DNA from: Sipunculus nudus
Lineage: Eukaryota > Annelida > Sipuncula > Golfingiida > Sipunculidae
Direction: 5' to 3'
NCBI GenBank assembly: GCA_026874595.1
Contig: CM049306.1
Span: 17,441,019 to 17,505,018 of the forward strand
DNA length: 64,000 bases
In this document: piece by piece, positions 10,546 to 23,057 of the stretch
Numbering within the stretch: the first letter of the stretch is position 1
Layout of the letters: each line of letters begins with the position of its first letter
The notes under the pieces: generated by a model
Databases searched by the model: none
What the model was told of the DNA's origin: nothing
What the model saw: only the letters and a program-made list of their open reading frames with translations
Made by a program: the position numbers and the translations under genes

Positions 10546-13500
10546 GGGCACCTCTTTTCAAGCGATGCTTCAATTAATGGTAACAAACAACAGGGTCAGA
10601 CTGAAAATTGCACTGGTCAATACCCTGGTATGAGAGACCCAAAAAATTTATGACCATTTACTAAAAATGACCTATATTCAACAATTAATCTTTAATTCAA
10701 GGGGGAAGGGCAGCAAAAATTGGTGGTTGCTCAAAGAACAGACTGCTGTGGAGGAGCCAGTTGGAAATATACCTTTCTAATAAAATTCCAATTGTCATCC
10801 TCTACACACCTATAATATTGTTAAAAAAACACCCAACTTGTGAGACTGCAAGGAGTAGAGAACTCTATGCTTGTAAGCTTCCTAAACAAATCTCCTACAA
10901 GCCCCTTAAATCAGAAAAAAAAAAATTTCTTCTGAAAACGAGTGGAGTATGTGATAAATTGGCTCCACAGGTCCTGACACAGGGGTGGCATCCTGCCCCT
11001 CATCATGTCACCATGACAACCATTTATATTCCTGATAGCCACACAGCATGGGTACAGACTCTTGAGTAACCAAATCAGTTTTTATTCTGCAGCTCAATGA
11101 CTCTAACCCACAGGCCTTAACTTAATTAACCTACCTCTAAAACCACTATCTATCTCATACAAACTATTTGATAACCATCAAAATCAATATCAACTGATAT
11201 CAACCAAATCATTTATCTGGAATAAATTTGGTTATTATTAGGCATTTAGGTGCTACTCCTGGCTGTTGCACATTTCTATCCCTTCGACCACTTGTGTGGG
11301 TGAGGCTTGAACCATAAGTGTACATGTCTAATCAGACCTCTCTTTGGCCCTGTCTGTGATTCCAAGACACAATATCGGAATCAGCTGTTCTGTAGAAGTC
11401 ACATTGTTTAATTATACATATGAAGATAGTGGGGCTGTCAGGTTGTCTTGTTAAGGTAGACTAACTATGTCAGTTATATATGTCTTCACAGATCACTTGC
11501 ATAGATATGTGTGGACAGGGTTTGTAAGATCTGCAGGGTACCAGACTGGTTGGCAACACTGAATCTATGCTTAAGCATAATTTTGGATTTTGCTTTGTGA
11601 CAAAGTTTATGGAGTAACCTCTTACTGTCAGATTTACCTGATGATGTCATATGCATACTAATAGTATATATATATATACCGTTCACTCAGGCATTTGCAT
11701 GGTCTGCATATATAAAATTTTGTTTAATTATGCAGTGCAATGTTTGAAGGCCAATAAAGTTGGCTGATAAATACTGAAGGAGAGGGCTCAATCAATTTAT
11801 ATTATCAATTTTAACTGCACAAGATGTTTCGTACTGGGTCTTTCAGAAATACTGTTTGTTTTCTGACATCACCTCAGTAAATCTCAGCTACTATATAAAC
11901 TATACACCAGCAAAACATCCAGACTGAAAAAGAAAAAAAAAGAAATTCAGCAAGTAACAGTGGTATTCTATAAATACTTTCATTAAAGGACAGAAGTCTC
12001 TTTTTTTACTGGTATAAATAGCCTACCTAACATCTGAGGGCCAATGGGTCTACATTTGAATACATTTCAGTTTTAATACTTACACTATATCGGGGAAATA
12101 CGGAAAGTTCATTCTGGCATCCAGCTGGTTAGTTAAAATACGTCACTCTAGAAATCGTTTAGGCAAATTAAATGAAAACTTGTGCAGTCTGGCTAAAAGA
12201 ATGATAAGCAGGAGGCAGCTTTCACCTTTAGTGCCACAAACTGGGCATGAACATGACAAAAAGGCTTGAATTTAGAGTAGCCATGAAGAGCCATAGATAT
12301 AACATGTTACACTTGAGTCAGGCACAACATTTTATAATCCATCACAAGGTTTTCTTATTAGGTACCTGCTGAAAAGAATCAACTAGACTCCGTGGCCTGA
12401 TGCCCTCAAGGTTGAGAGCTTGTTGCCATGAGTCGGTCATTGTCGCTTTATCGTTTTGTCCCACTATGCACTTCTGTGATTCATAATTCTGACAGCACAC
12501 TTCATCTTTGTGGGTTAAACCTGGAGTACCATATTAAACCTACCAGGTGAACTGCCCATCAACTGCTCTGTCGAATCAAATACAAATCATCTTTTGGCCT
12601 ATACTACACTGTTTCTAAGATTCTACTCTGGCAAGCTAAGAAAACTCGATCACCACACTCTCCCCACTGTAACTGGTATAAAGCTCCTTAGTATTCAGCC
12701 TAGTCTGTAAAATGCATACCAATTTTAATGTTCATAAACTAAAATCCAAGGTTTATACATCTTTGAGGTTGAAATTATTATTTTTTTTTATTTTCCCTTT
12801 CAAAAGGTTAGTCCATTGTTAGCAAATAGCTTTTTATAATGGATTTACAGTCCTGATCATTATAAATCTCTTGTAAATTGATAATAATTCTGTTATAACA
12901 TTTATAAAACCTAATTGATTTTGGTCCACTTTTTATACACAAAATTCTTAAAAAATAATCCAGTCATAAACCATCTTGAGGCAGACAGGTCGACATGACA
13001 GATAAGTGGATGACCTGGTGGCACAGCGGGCACCTATGTCTATATAACTGATAATATTTTAAGTTCTAAATCAAGTTTATTCATGCTGGCATATTTTGGG
13101 TTCCTCCTTTTTAACTACTTTTAATAACATTATATTTTTTTGTAGTGCACCATCTGTCAAACAGGAAAGGTTCCTATTAAAGATATGCATATCAAGCAAA
13201 CTTAAAACAAAGAAATATGCCATTGTGTCTAAACAGTGATAAAGTAGTTTATTTACCCAAGACAACATAATCTGCAAATCAAACAGAAGATTTTAATCTA
13301 TCAATCAAAAATGCCAAACACTTACTCCAAAACAATTAATCAAAATTAATTAAGAAGTAGACAACAGACCAGATAAATTAACTTGGAAGACATTTAGATC
13401 TAGAAATCATCTGTATAAGTGGTCAGAAGGATCATGTCCAACAGATGACTCATTTCCATATGACAGAAGAACTGCTGTCAGCAAAATGATTAATTATGAG

Positions 13501-14145
13501 AGTATGTTTGGTCATATATATGAGTGTCTATGCTTCTACAAGTCACTGATAAATTAAACACACACTTTTAAACTGCTGGTGTTTTTTTCAGAGTAGAATG
13601 AATATATACTGTTGATGTTTGTAAGATGATGAAAGGTTCTGATGTTATTCTCAGCAAAAAACCAACAGATCTGCTTGAAATCTTGCATGTTCATTTTGTG
13701 AACAAGATGAGCTAAACCAACATATATAATTCTACTTGGCCAACACTAGCTTTAGATCACTGTTATATACACAATACTCAGTAACATAAATATATTAGGT
13801 CATAAACCTTAGCAGGTTCGCTATAAATACCTAGGCACACTTAAAGTGTGATGCAGAATATTTCTGATAACATATACAGCTGGAAACTTATTAGTTTTCC
13901 TATATCTATACTGAGACAGAGTAAATAAAAACATCAATGACATTTTGTTAATAGGAAATTAATCATATCCAGGGCTTACAGTGCATGAAAATGAAAACCC
14001 ATGATCATTAAATGTAATTATTATATAAATGTCAATGGAAGATGACCAAATAATTCAAATACTCTGAGAACTGCCAAACTAAAGATTTTACGACAAAAAT
14101 CTTACATATATCAATTAACTTATACAGCCAGCCACATTACAGCTC
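10546..14145. other. Intronic, mostly unique sequence
   Basis: No complete repeat recognised. An open stretch with splice-like borders at 12366-12520 (minus strand) is discussed under findings. A short (AT)n lies at about 11667-11679. Other open frames lack motifs. Confidence 0.5.
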
Positions 14146-14430
14146 TTATGACCCTGACCTTGAAACATACTAACGATTGGAATGGTAGGATTCTTCAGAC
14201 TTGGACCTTTAGATATAAAACTAGTTACATTACACATTTTAAACACTCACCCAGAAACGATGGTGTCATACCCTGCTTTTTTAAGACACTGACCTTGAAA
14301 TGTACAATGATCATAACTATATCATTCTTTTTCCAACATCAACTTTGAAATGTACAATGATGCTTCATTCCCTTTAGAGACCTTGACCTGGAAATGCCAC
14401 CTGTGACCCTGAACTTGAAATGTACATCCT
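14146..14430 (+). repeat. Short tandem repeat 'accctgaccttgaaatgtac'
   Basis: About four diverged units of 60-80 bp, each with a '(a)ccttgaaatgtacaatgat' core (near 14154, 14289, 14343 and 14410). The composition resembles the tandem interior of the HLE elements, but no termini are visible. Confidence 0.5.
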
Positions 14431-15612
14431 TGCAATAATGGGCTCAGCACTTAATCTTATTTTTTTTCTCCTGAATAACTAAAGGATTTAAAAGCATTAC
14501 CTCCCACATTTTTTATGGTGTGAGATGTATTTATTGTTAGCAGATAGGGATCTATCTAAGACTAAAATATTAACAGATATCAATACAAGAGATCTGTCCT
14601 TTAAATTTCCTTGGACTTAACGCAATATCAATAACTCGTGAGAAATAGACATCTTGCCCAACATCAAGAGTTATTGACTTATTATCAGAGTTGACAATAT
14701 AAATGGGTAAGTATGCAGGAATCCAAGTCATGCATCGCTTCCAGATATTGAACCCAAATGTTCCTAGATTTCAATACTTGTTTATGTTGTAAACCTCCAG
14801 TATCAGTTTATAAAGCATGTATATGTTTAATATATTTAACTGAAATAGAAATATCTAGCATTTACTAACCACCTGGAAATAAATATGCAAGTACAAGCAA
14901 AAGTGAAGAAATAAAATCCATTATCATTTGATGGGCGATAACTAAGGTTCATACATGTGCCACTGTTTGTCAAATTAAAAAGCATCATCTGTCAAAATTC
15001 CAAACAAACAGATCCACTTCTGTGTAAAAATATCATCTTATGTCTGGTAAATATGATCCACACTAACAAACAACATCTCAGTGACAAGATTTATCTCATT
15101 TTTTGACTCCTTCAGTGCATATCAAGTGCATGCCCCATTTGTCACAATTAACAGTCAATTCAATCTTCTGACAAACTAAATTGAACTTAAACCCGAGTAT
15201 AAATCTATGTATATAAGATACTCAGTTTTTCATGATGATGTAAATAAATGCACCACTTATCTTATTAATGACAGCATATAAAATTCAAGCATAGAATGCA
15301 TGATAAAATAAACTGATCTAATGTGAAATGGCTTTCATTATGGAATAAAATCATTTATCTGAAAAGGCTGTCTGACCACGCAAACAACCATCACTTAAAC
15401 TGAGAGTTGTTCTGCATAAAGTCAGAACTGATTGTTAAGTCTGATACTTCAAAAGAAAAATAGCAAGGTAAAGTATCATTTGATCTGGACATTATATTAC
15501 GGAGAATCAAACAGCCAGCCGCTGATGAAGTGTTATTCACATGCAGACTGTCGCTAGTGTATCTGGACATGATATACTGTGATTCTACATCAGAATTTAC
15601 AGGGATACTTAC
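14431..15612. other. Intronic sequence left of NDRG-like exon 3
   Basis: Start of intron 3 of the minus-strand gene (donor read leftward from 15612). I looked here and further left for the next NDRG exon, which should encode the conserved segment ending in a 'HVDAPG'-type motif, and did not find it. Confidence 0.5.
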
Positions 15613-15670
15613 AGTTGCAGCCCAGGTCATGTACTGTCAGGATGACCACTTCATTGCCCGATCTTGTGCC
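15613..15670 (-). CDS. NDRG: NDRG-family protein, exon 3
   Basis: On the minus strand a pyrimidine-rich acceptor 'tttctgtttccag' precedes a 58-nt exon, and the donor is GTAAGT. It starts in phase 0 and ends with one extra base. It encodes GTRSGNEVVILTVHDLGCN. NDRG proteins have at this place a G-x-x-x-G-N-x-x-V-I-L-T-Y-H-D-I-G-x-N segment, the first strand and HDIG motif of their inactive alpha/beta-hydrolase fold. Here Y is replaced by V and I by L. The upstream exon (50831-50917) ends in phase 0 and joins it cleanly. NDRG proteins are cytoplasmic and linked to stress response, differentiation and lipid or vesicle trafficking. The paralogue cannot be named from this much. Confidence 0.82.
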
Positions 15671-16230
15671 CTGGAAACAGAAAGCACCAATATTAAATAA
15701 ACCAATGTTGTTTGTTCACAATTTAATTATGCTTGTGAGAAATTCTCAATCATAACAACATATACAATATATCTAGAAAGCACTCAGACAGTATACCTCC
15801 AACACTATCTGGTTCAACACCCAAATCCCAATTAACCCTGTAAATTCAAGCATTAGATTACCGGTAATGGCATATACACCCATATTCTATAACATTTCAC
15901 TGGAATAGATACAGAACCTGTGCGGACAAATGGACAGAACGGGGGAATTTGGCTGGTTCCACATGCAGGTCCAGCTCAAAAGACCTGTCCCAAAACATAA
16001 TTCTTCTTCCTTGGCCTCTGATTCACCCTTCTAAAATACTTGTCTGAAAATAACAGGTATCCTGTGGATAAACAAATAACTTACATTTCATGAGAATTTA
16101 ATTTAGAACTAAACTATAGTGCATTTCCTTGATAAAGTTTCACACATCAACTTACTAGCATTCTCTCTTGTAATAATAAGACTATGTCGAAAATCCCCCT
16201 GCCCCCTCGACTGACAACCCCTGGATGATT
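15671..16230. other. Intron 2 sequence, nothing recognised
   Basis: Region immediately 5' (minus strand) of exon 3, up to the first E array. It holds no repeat match that I could see. Confidence 0.5.
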
Positions 16231-16233
16231 TTT

Positions 16234-18898
16234 AGCTCAGATGACTAAAAGTCATCTGAGCTATAGCGATCACCCTTTGTCCTTTGTCCGTCTGTCCTTC
16301 CGTTAACAGGGCAAAAATCATAACCGCTGGACCTGGAATCTTCTCACTTGACATCCAGGGAGGTCCATGAAAAATCTTCTTAAAAACCTGAAATTAGGTC
16401 TCTGTTACCCATATCCTTCGAGCTATGGCGTTCCAAAGTACCCCTCAGAATAATGCAAAATTTAATACAAAAGCTCAAGTATCTGAATAACTACTGCATT
16501 GATCACCACGATTCTTTGCATGAATCTCCATCATGGCATGTTCCATCAGTTCCTGCAGACTGGTGGCACCACCTGTATTTTTTCAAATTTTTTCGATTTT
16601 TTCTCTCTTTTTTTTTCAGACCTGCAATGAAACTGTCATCTGTTAACAGGGCACAAATTGTAACCACTGGACCTGGAATCTTCAAACTTAACATCCAGGG
16701 AGGTCTATGAAAAATCTCCTTGAAAACTTGAAATTACGTCTCTATTACCCATATCCTTTGAGCTATGGGGCTCCGAAGTACCCCTCAGAATAATGCAAAA
16801 TTTGAGACAAAAGCTCAAGTATCTGAATAACTACTGCATTGATCACCATGATTCTTTGCATGAATATTGATCATGGGATGTTCCATCACTTCCTGCAGAC
16901 TGGCGGCGCCACCTGTATTTTTTCAAATTTTTACAATTTTTTTTTCTCTTTTTTTTTTAAACCTCGAAGAAACTGTCATCTGTTAACAGGGCACAAATCT
17001 TAACCACTGGACCTGGAATCTTCAAACTTAATATCCAGGGAGGTCCATGAAAAATCCCCTTGAAAACCTGAAATTAGGTCTCTGTTTCCCATATCCTTGG
17101 AGCTATGGGGCTCTGAAGTACCCCCCAGAATAATGCAAAATTTGATACAAAAGCTCAGTATCTGAATAACTACTGCATTGATCACCATGATTCTTTGCAA
17201 AAATATTGATCATGGGATGTTCCATCACTTCCTGTAGACTGGTGGTGCCACCTATATTTTTTTCCAATTTTTACGAATTTTTTTCTCTTTTTTTTTTCAG
17301 ACCTGCAATGAAACTGTCATCTGTTAACAGGGCACAAATCGTAACCATTGGACCTGGAATCTTCAAACTTAACATCCAAGGAGGTCCATGAAAAATCTCC
17401 TTGAAAACCTGAAATTAGGTCTCTGTTACCCATATCCTTGGAGCTATGGGGCTCCGAAGTACCCCCCAGAATAATGCATAATTTGATACAAAAGCTCAAG
17501 TATCTGAATAACCACTGCATTGATCACCATGATTCTTACGCTCTTTACACAGCGCTTTACCTATAGGGCTACTTCCTATATCGTAAGGCGCTGTTATGAC
17601 CTCGTATCCTGAATTGCAACACCAGAGGGGAGCACTGTATTTTTGTCCAATCAGATGAGACCTTGTGCTGGAAGACAAAGCCAAGCGAGGAATACACGGA
17701 GCCAATCATATTAATTTCTTTTTGAGTGACAGCTCATCCCCCAGCGTAACCGTCTGAACAGGCCACAGGCTCAGAGAGAATTGCCCCTGACGTGGTTTGC
17801 TTAGGGCCTTGGACACATAGGATGCTCGGCCGGTGAGCTGTAATTCAAACGAAACGTAACAACAAAGGCTGCGTGCACACCTCGCTGGCTGGTTTCAGTT
17901 CTGCAAACAACAGATACATGGCTATGCTAACACAGTCATAATCGAATCAGTCGATGATGCGAGAATGCAGAGGGAGCAATCTTAATTCGACCGGAAACTC
18001 TTCAAGCGGCGCTTGAAGCGCGGCAATGGGCGGAGCCAGGATGCCTGTCGAGTGTTTGTTTATTGGCATCTGATTGGCTGCTTGTCACATCGTACGCACG
18101 TTTATTTCAGTGGACAACAAACCGCCATCTGGTGTCTAAATATATCATAAACGGTCAAAGCTGGCAGCGTGAAAATCAGTTGCTTCAGTTGCTGCCTCGG
18201 GAGCGTACATGATTCTTTGCATAAATATTCATCATGGAATGTTCCATCATTTCCTGTAGACTGGTGGTGCCACCTATATTTTTTCCAATTTTTTCGAATT
18301 TTTTTCTCTTTTTTTCAGACCTGCAATGAAACTGTCACTGTTAACAGGGCACCAATCGTAACTGCTGGACCTAGATTCTTCTAACTTGACATCAAGGGAG
18401 GTTCATGAAAAGTCTCTGTGAAAACATGAAATTAGGTCTCTGTTACCCATATCCTTCGTAGTAAGTACCCCTCAGAATAATTAAAAATTTGATACAAAAG
18501 CTCCAGTATCTGAATAACCAATGCATTGATCTCCATGATTTTTTGCAGGAATATTGATCATGGAGTGTTCCATCAGTTTCTGCAAACTGGTGGCGCAACC
18601 TGTATTTTTTTAATTTTTAGGCATTTTTTTTCTATTTATGAGACCTTCAGATGAGGTGGTCATCTGTTAACATGGAACAAACTGTAACTGCTGAACCTAG
18701 AATCTTCTTACTTGACATCAAGGAAGACTAATGAAAAATATCTTTGGAAACCTGAAATTAGGTTTTTGAAATTAGGTTACCTATATTCTCCGAGCTATAG
18801 GGCTCATAAATACCCCCAAGAATAATTAAAAATTTGATACAAACAAAAGCTCCAGTATCTGAATAACTAATGCCTTGATAGCCATGATTCTTTGGATA
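16234..18898 (-). repeat. E tandem array, left arm
   Basis: Begins with a perfect 13-bp-stem hairpin, AGCTCAGATGACT-aaa-AGTCATCTGAGCT (16234-16262), then units of about 340 bp marked by 'tgttaacagggcacaaat' near 16638, 16980 and 17320 and, after the interruption, near 18338 and 18664. Each unit also has a pyrimidine tract (TTTTTCTCTTTTTTTT) and a GGTGGCACC/GCGGCGCCACC box. The same end occurs inverted at 27037-27067, so this is one arm of a large inverted pair. Protein-like frames here repeat with the unit and are not genes. Confidence 0.75.
17528..18216 (+). mobile_element. MITE with 9-bp target duplication (Mutator-like), copy 1
   Basis: The element 17537-18207 (671 bp) starts TACGCTC and ends GAGCGTA, a perfect 7-bp inverted repeat. 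It is flanked by CATGATTCT on both sides (17528-17536, 18208-18216). The duplicated 9-mer is part of the E-array unit it interrupts, which confirms the insertion. CpG density is higher than in the surroundings, and CCAAT/ATTGG boxes are present. A 9-bp duplication suggests a Mutator-like (MULE) or possibly Merlin element. It has no transposase. The second copy lies at 45049-45747. Confidence 0.85.
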
Positions 18899-19654
18899 TA
18901 TGTCAAGGCCCAGATTGCGATCTGGACGGATCTTGGATCTGTCCAGCCCAAATTACGATTGCAGTTCAGGGCGGTCCAAACTGCGATCGCAGTTTAGTCC
19001 GGCCCAGACTGCGATCCTGTCTTTCTTGCTTCAGGATTGCAATCTGGTCTGAACAGATCTAAGATCAGTCCAGCCGAGATTGCGATCCTAAACTTGACCA
19101 GCCCATATTGCGATCCATGCTTTTACGATCACAGGAGTGAAACATTGGTTGTTTTACCAACTCATTTGGTATTGCATTGTACCATTTTCCCATAATAAAT
19201 ACAAAACCCATGGGTTTTATATGCTCACAAAATATGATTTGGAAGAGGAGGTAGGCAAGTGCAGGTTTTGTGTGGTAATATAAGCTGCATTATGGGCTGA
19301 TGGTGCTTAACTCAAGTTACGTAAGATTATGATAATATCCTTGGAGACAGGGAAGAGGATTGATGTCATTTATATTATATACAGTTGGAAATGGTGTGCT
19401 GTTTTCACATAGGTTTTGACTTGGCCATATAACTTTATCTACATTGCAGTAGAATTATTTGAAAAAAAAAACCTGTCCATTATCAGTCATGGTAATTCTG
19501 ATTTTTACAAATGAGAAATTTAATAATTACTGGTTATTCCTATCCAAGAATAAAACTTAAATAATATAACTATTTATTATAAATTAATAACAAATATTGT
19601 GTCAAATATAATTTAAATTAAAAATAATAACAGCATCATATGAAAAGATCTTTT

Positions 19655-21696
19655 AACTAGACATTTCTAGGCACCGCAGGTGCCAGAGTATCCCCAGACA
19701 TAGTAGGCCCCCCCCTTTAAGAACAGACCCCCATTTTTAGCAGCATATACTGACACTTGGCATATTTATTGTTTCTTCCATCTAACAATCCACAATCTTG
19801 TTGAAGATGTTGGTCCTGTGACCTTGACCTTTTTAAAGATGTGTCCTGTGACCTTGATCTTTGACCTCATGACCCCAAAATCAATTTGGGTCTTGCTTTT
19901 CCAAGTGGACATATGCAAGTCAGGTTTGAAATCTATACATCAATAAAGCAGGAATGATCATCCAGAAACTAATTTTTTTTTACAGGTGGCTCCTGTGACC
20001 TTCACCTTTGACCTTGTGACCTTAAATTGATAGTTTTCTTCCTCTCTTGGCAGGAGAACTATATGTGCAAGATGGAAGATCTGAGATGAATTATTTGGCT
20101 GAAATTGCATCCACAACCTTTTTAAAGAGGTTTCCTGTGACCTTGACCTTTGACCTCATGACCCCAAAATCAATTCGGGTCTTGCTTTTCCAATGGGTCA
20201 AATACAAGTCAAGTATGAAATCCATACATCAATAAAAGAAGGAATTATCATCCAGAAACTAATTTTTGGACAGATAGCTCCTGTGGCCTTGACCTTTGAC
20301 CTTGTGACCCCTAAATTTATATGGATTATCAACTATTGGCAAGTGAGCTATATATTCAAGATGGAAGACCTGGGATGAAAGTTTGGCTTAAAATGCATCC
20401 ACATCTTTTTAAAGATGTGTCCTGTGACCTTGACCTTTGACCTCATGACCCCAAAATCAATTCGGGTCTTGCTTTTCCGATGGGACATATACAAGTCAAG
20501 TTTGAAATCCATACATCAATAAAAGCAGGAATTATCATCCAGAAACTAATTTTTGGACAGATGGCTCCTGTGACCTTCACCTTTGACCTTGTGACCTCAA
20601 AACTTATAGGGGTCTTCCTCTATTGGCAGATGACTTATATGTGCAAGATGAAAGGTCTGAGATGAAATGTTTGGCTGAAAATGCATCCACAATCTTTTTA
20701 AAGATGTGTCCTGTGACCTTGACCTTTGACCTCATGACCCCAAAATCAATTGGAGTTTTGCTTTTTCAATGGGACATATATAAGTCAAATTTGAAATCAA
20801 TACATCAATAAAAGCAGGAATTATCATCCAGAAACTAATTTTTGGACAGATAGCTCCTGTGGCCTTGACCTTTGACCTTGTGACCCCAAAATTTATATGG
20901 ATCATTCACTATTGGCAAGTGAGCTATATATTCAAGATGGAAGACCTGAGATGAAAGTTTGGCTTAAAATGCATCCACAGTATCTTTTAAAATGCCAGTC
21001 CAGTGACCTTGACCTTTGACCTCATGACCCTAGAACCTATAGGGTTCTTACTTTAGTGGTGGGCCATACATAAGTCATGTCTGAAATCCATATGGCTATC
21101 AACACTGGAGATATCATAAGAGGTGTGTGATTTTCACCATATATGGCAATATTCAAGGTCAAGGCCACTATCATAGGAAAGGTCATGACCCAAATTTAAA
21201 TAGACATCTTCCAATAATCCATACCTATGTATATGCATAATATAAAAGAAATCTGTCCATTAGTTTTTGACTTATAATGCTCACAGTACTGTAAGGTGGC
21301 AAATTTGGGGGTATTAAACGGCATGAAAACAAGTAAAGAATAATAGGTGGCGCCACCATTTTCTGGAACATGACAACCCTATCCATGATCTTCCATCAAC
21401 CTGATTTTGGGATAAATCCATGCAAGATTTCTTGAGATATTAAAGAATTTGTGTGATTTTCCCCAAAATTGGACCTATTCAAGGTCAGGGACACTCTCCT
21501 AGTAAAGGTCATGACCTCATTTTAAATAGGCATCGTCCTCTTACCTATATTTATACATATACCAAGTTTGATAAAGTTCCGTGAAATATTTTTTGGGTTA
21601 TCGCGCCAACAAGATTTATATGCGGCGGCGGCGGTGGCGGCAGCGAGACCGGTATGAAAACATAGTATCCCCCGACTTTGTCTGGGGATACAATAA
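19655..21696 (+). mobile_element. HLE-C1, Helitron-like non-autonomous element inside FB1
   Basis: The 5' end AACTAGACATT is followed by a perfect hairpin GGCACC-gca-GGTGCC (19670-19684) and AGTATCCCCAGAC. The 3' end has a (CGG/TGG)n run (21622-21642), a 'catagtatcccc' motif and a hairpin ending GTCTGGGGATAC then AAT. The interior is tandem, with period about 288 bp, each unit made of two halves with 'tgaccttgacctttgacc'-type cores. The homologous FB1 interior at 690-760 lacks the insert, which fixes both ends. No apparent target duplication, as expected for Helitron-like elements. Confidence 0.75.
20138..21021 (-). promoter_or_regulatory. Tandem nuclear-receptor-like DR1/half-site motifs
   Basis: TGACCTTGACCTTTGACC occurs intact at 20138, 20425, 20714 and 21004 (period 287-290). 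Variants lie between them (about 20285, 20571, 20861). On the minus strand this reads GGTCAAAGGTCAAGGTCA: two AGGTCA-type half-sites spaced by one base (DR1, the RXR/HNF4/COUP-TF type) plus TCAAGGTCA (ERR/FTZ-F1 type). The sequence match is seen; function is untested. Confidence 0.45.
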
Positions 21697-22797
21697 TATA
21701 ATCAAAATAAATGATTATTAAAATAATATTACAGAATATATTCATGAATACATTAATGATTACATTTTGAAAGTATTTGCATTTGTATTCAAATACTTTC
21801 ATTTATACCTGTATTCCTATTTTTATGCATGAAATTATGGAGTACCTACATATATTCATATTCGCATTCAAATATATTTGCAAAGTATTCTTATCATGTC
21901 TGGTATTTATTCAGTTTCAGCAAAACAAAGTTCTTGAGAATCCAGAATTTACAAATTTCACAAATTGATCATAAGTATGGTCATAATGATCATAAGTACC
22001 TGGTTTTATGGCTTTAATTTATATTTAAACAAAAAACTATTATACTCACTTTGGACTACTTTCACATCAATCTAAGCACTAGACATAGCAAAAGTCTTAT
22101 GACAATTATCAACATTACAGAAATCATAACGAGAACTTGTCTAAGATCTGATTTTTTATCATATTTAAATATTTTTATTTAAAAAAAAAGTAAAAAAAAA
22201 TTAAAAGCAATCTCAGCTATGAAACCGTTATAAGAATAAAAAATAACTCAAGCATAAGAACACCCTATAAATTGTACAAGGAGAAAACTAGAGATGGGCA
22301 AGTTTAATTTTATTAACATAATTTGAGGAACCAGCAATACAGATTTTGATTATTTACATAGTCTTGTGACAGCTGATACAGCCACGAGTCTTAATATTAT
22401 TAGTGAAACATATTGACATATTTAATCAGTACTTGTCTGAGTAAACTTTTGAAATTTTGACATTTTTTATTTTTTTTTAAAATTTTAAAATAACTATAAA
22501 TTAACAAGCTGAAACACTTGGATCGCATGGATCGCAATATGGGCTGGTCAAGTTTAGGATCGCAATCTTGACTGGACAGATCTAAGATCTGTCCAGTCCA
22601 GATTGTGATCCTGAAGCAAGAAAGACAAGATCGCAATCTGGGCCAGACTAAACTGCAATCACAATATAGGCTGGACGGATCTAAGATCTGGCCAGCCCGG
22701 ATTGCGATCGCTGTTTGGGCCGGCCTCAACTGCGATCGCAATTTGGGCTGGACAGATCTAACGATCTGTCCAGATCTCAATCTGGGCCTTGACATAT

Positions 22798-23057
22798 ATA
22801 TTGATCATGGAGTGTGTCATCAGTTCCTGCAGACTGGTGGCACGTACTACCTGTATTTTTTTCAAATTTGTACGCATTTTTTTTTTCTATTTATGAGACC
22901 TACAAATGAAGTTGTCATCTGTCCAAAAGCCCACTGAAACCCATTTCTAAAGACTCTTCACAAAATTCATGATTTTTTAACACTCTGGCAGTCAATTTGC
23001 TCATTGTCCAACATTCCTTGAATTCAGCTGAGTGTCATGGCCCATGGGCCACTTGTT
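22798..23057 (+). repeat. Remainder of an E unit, then family X 3' end
   Basis: 22798-22925 continues the E unit broken by FB1. From about 22945 'actcttcacaaaattcatg' begins the family X 3' end, closing with TCAGCTGAGTG and the GGCCCATGGGCC palindrome near 23041, then CTTGTTA, the inverse of the AACAAG start of X. Confidence 0.6.

Larger units (their letters stand above)
18899..22797 (+). mobile_element. Foldback element FB1 with long repetitive inverted arms
   Basis: Left arm 18899-19128 and right arm 22520-22797 are inverted copies. Both start ATATGTCAAGGCCCAGATT and are themselves built from short palindromic units such as GCGATCGC, GGATCTGTCC and AGATCTAAGATCT. The right arm carries an extra unit. 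The E-array unit is split exactly here: '..gattctttgga' on the left and 'ttgatcatggagtg' on the right. The target duplication is in an AT run and cannot be delimited. The interior is AT-rich, non-coding and contains HLE-C1. A 131-codon frame in the right arm is a product of the repeats. Confidence 0.75.

Noticed and set aside
17000-17705. Repeated frames with 'PHSSKDMGNRDLISGFQGDFSW' on the minus strand
   Set aside because: They are translations of the 340-bp E unit, interrupted differently in each unit.
22400-22795. 131-codon minus-strand frame rich in arginine, proline and serine
   Set aside because: It is read entirely through the repetitive right arm of FB1 and its AT-rich neighbour; the repeating peptide mirrors the DNA repeat.
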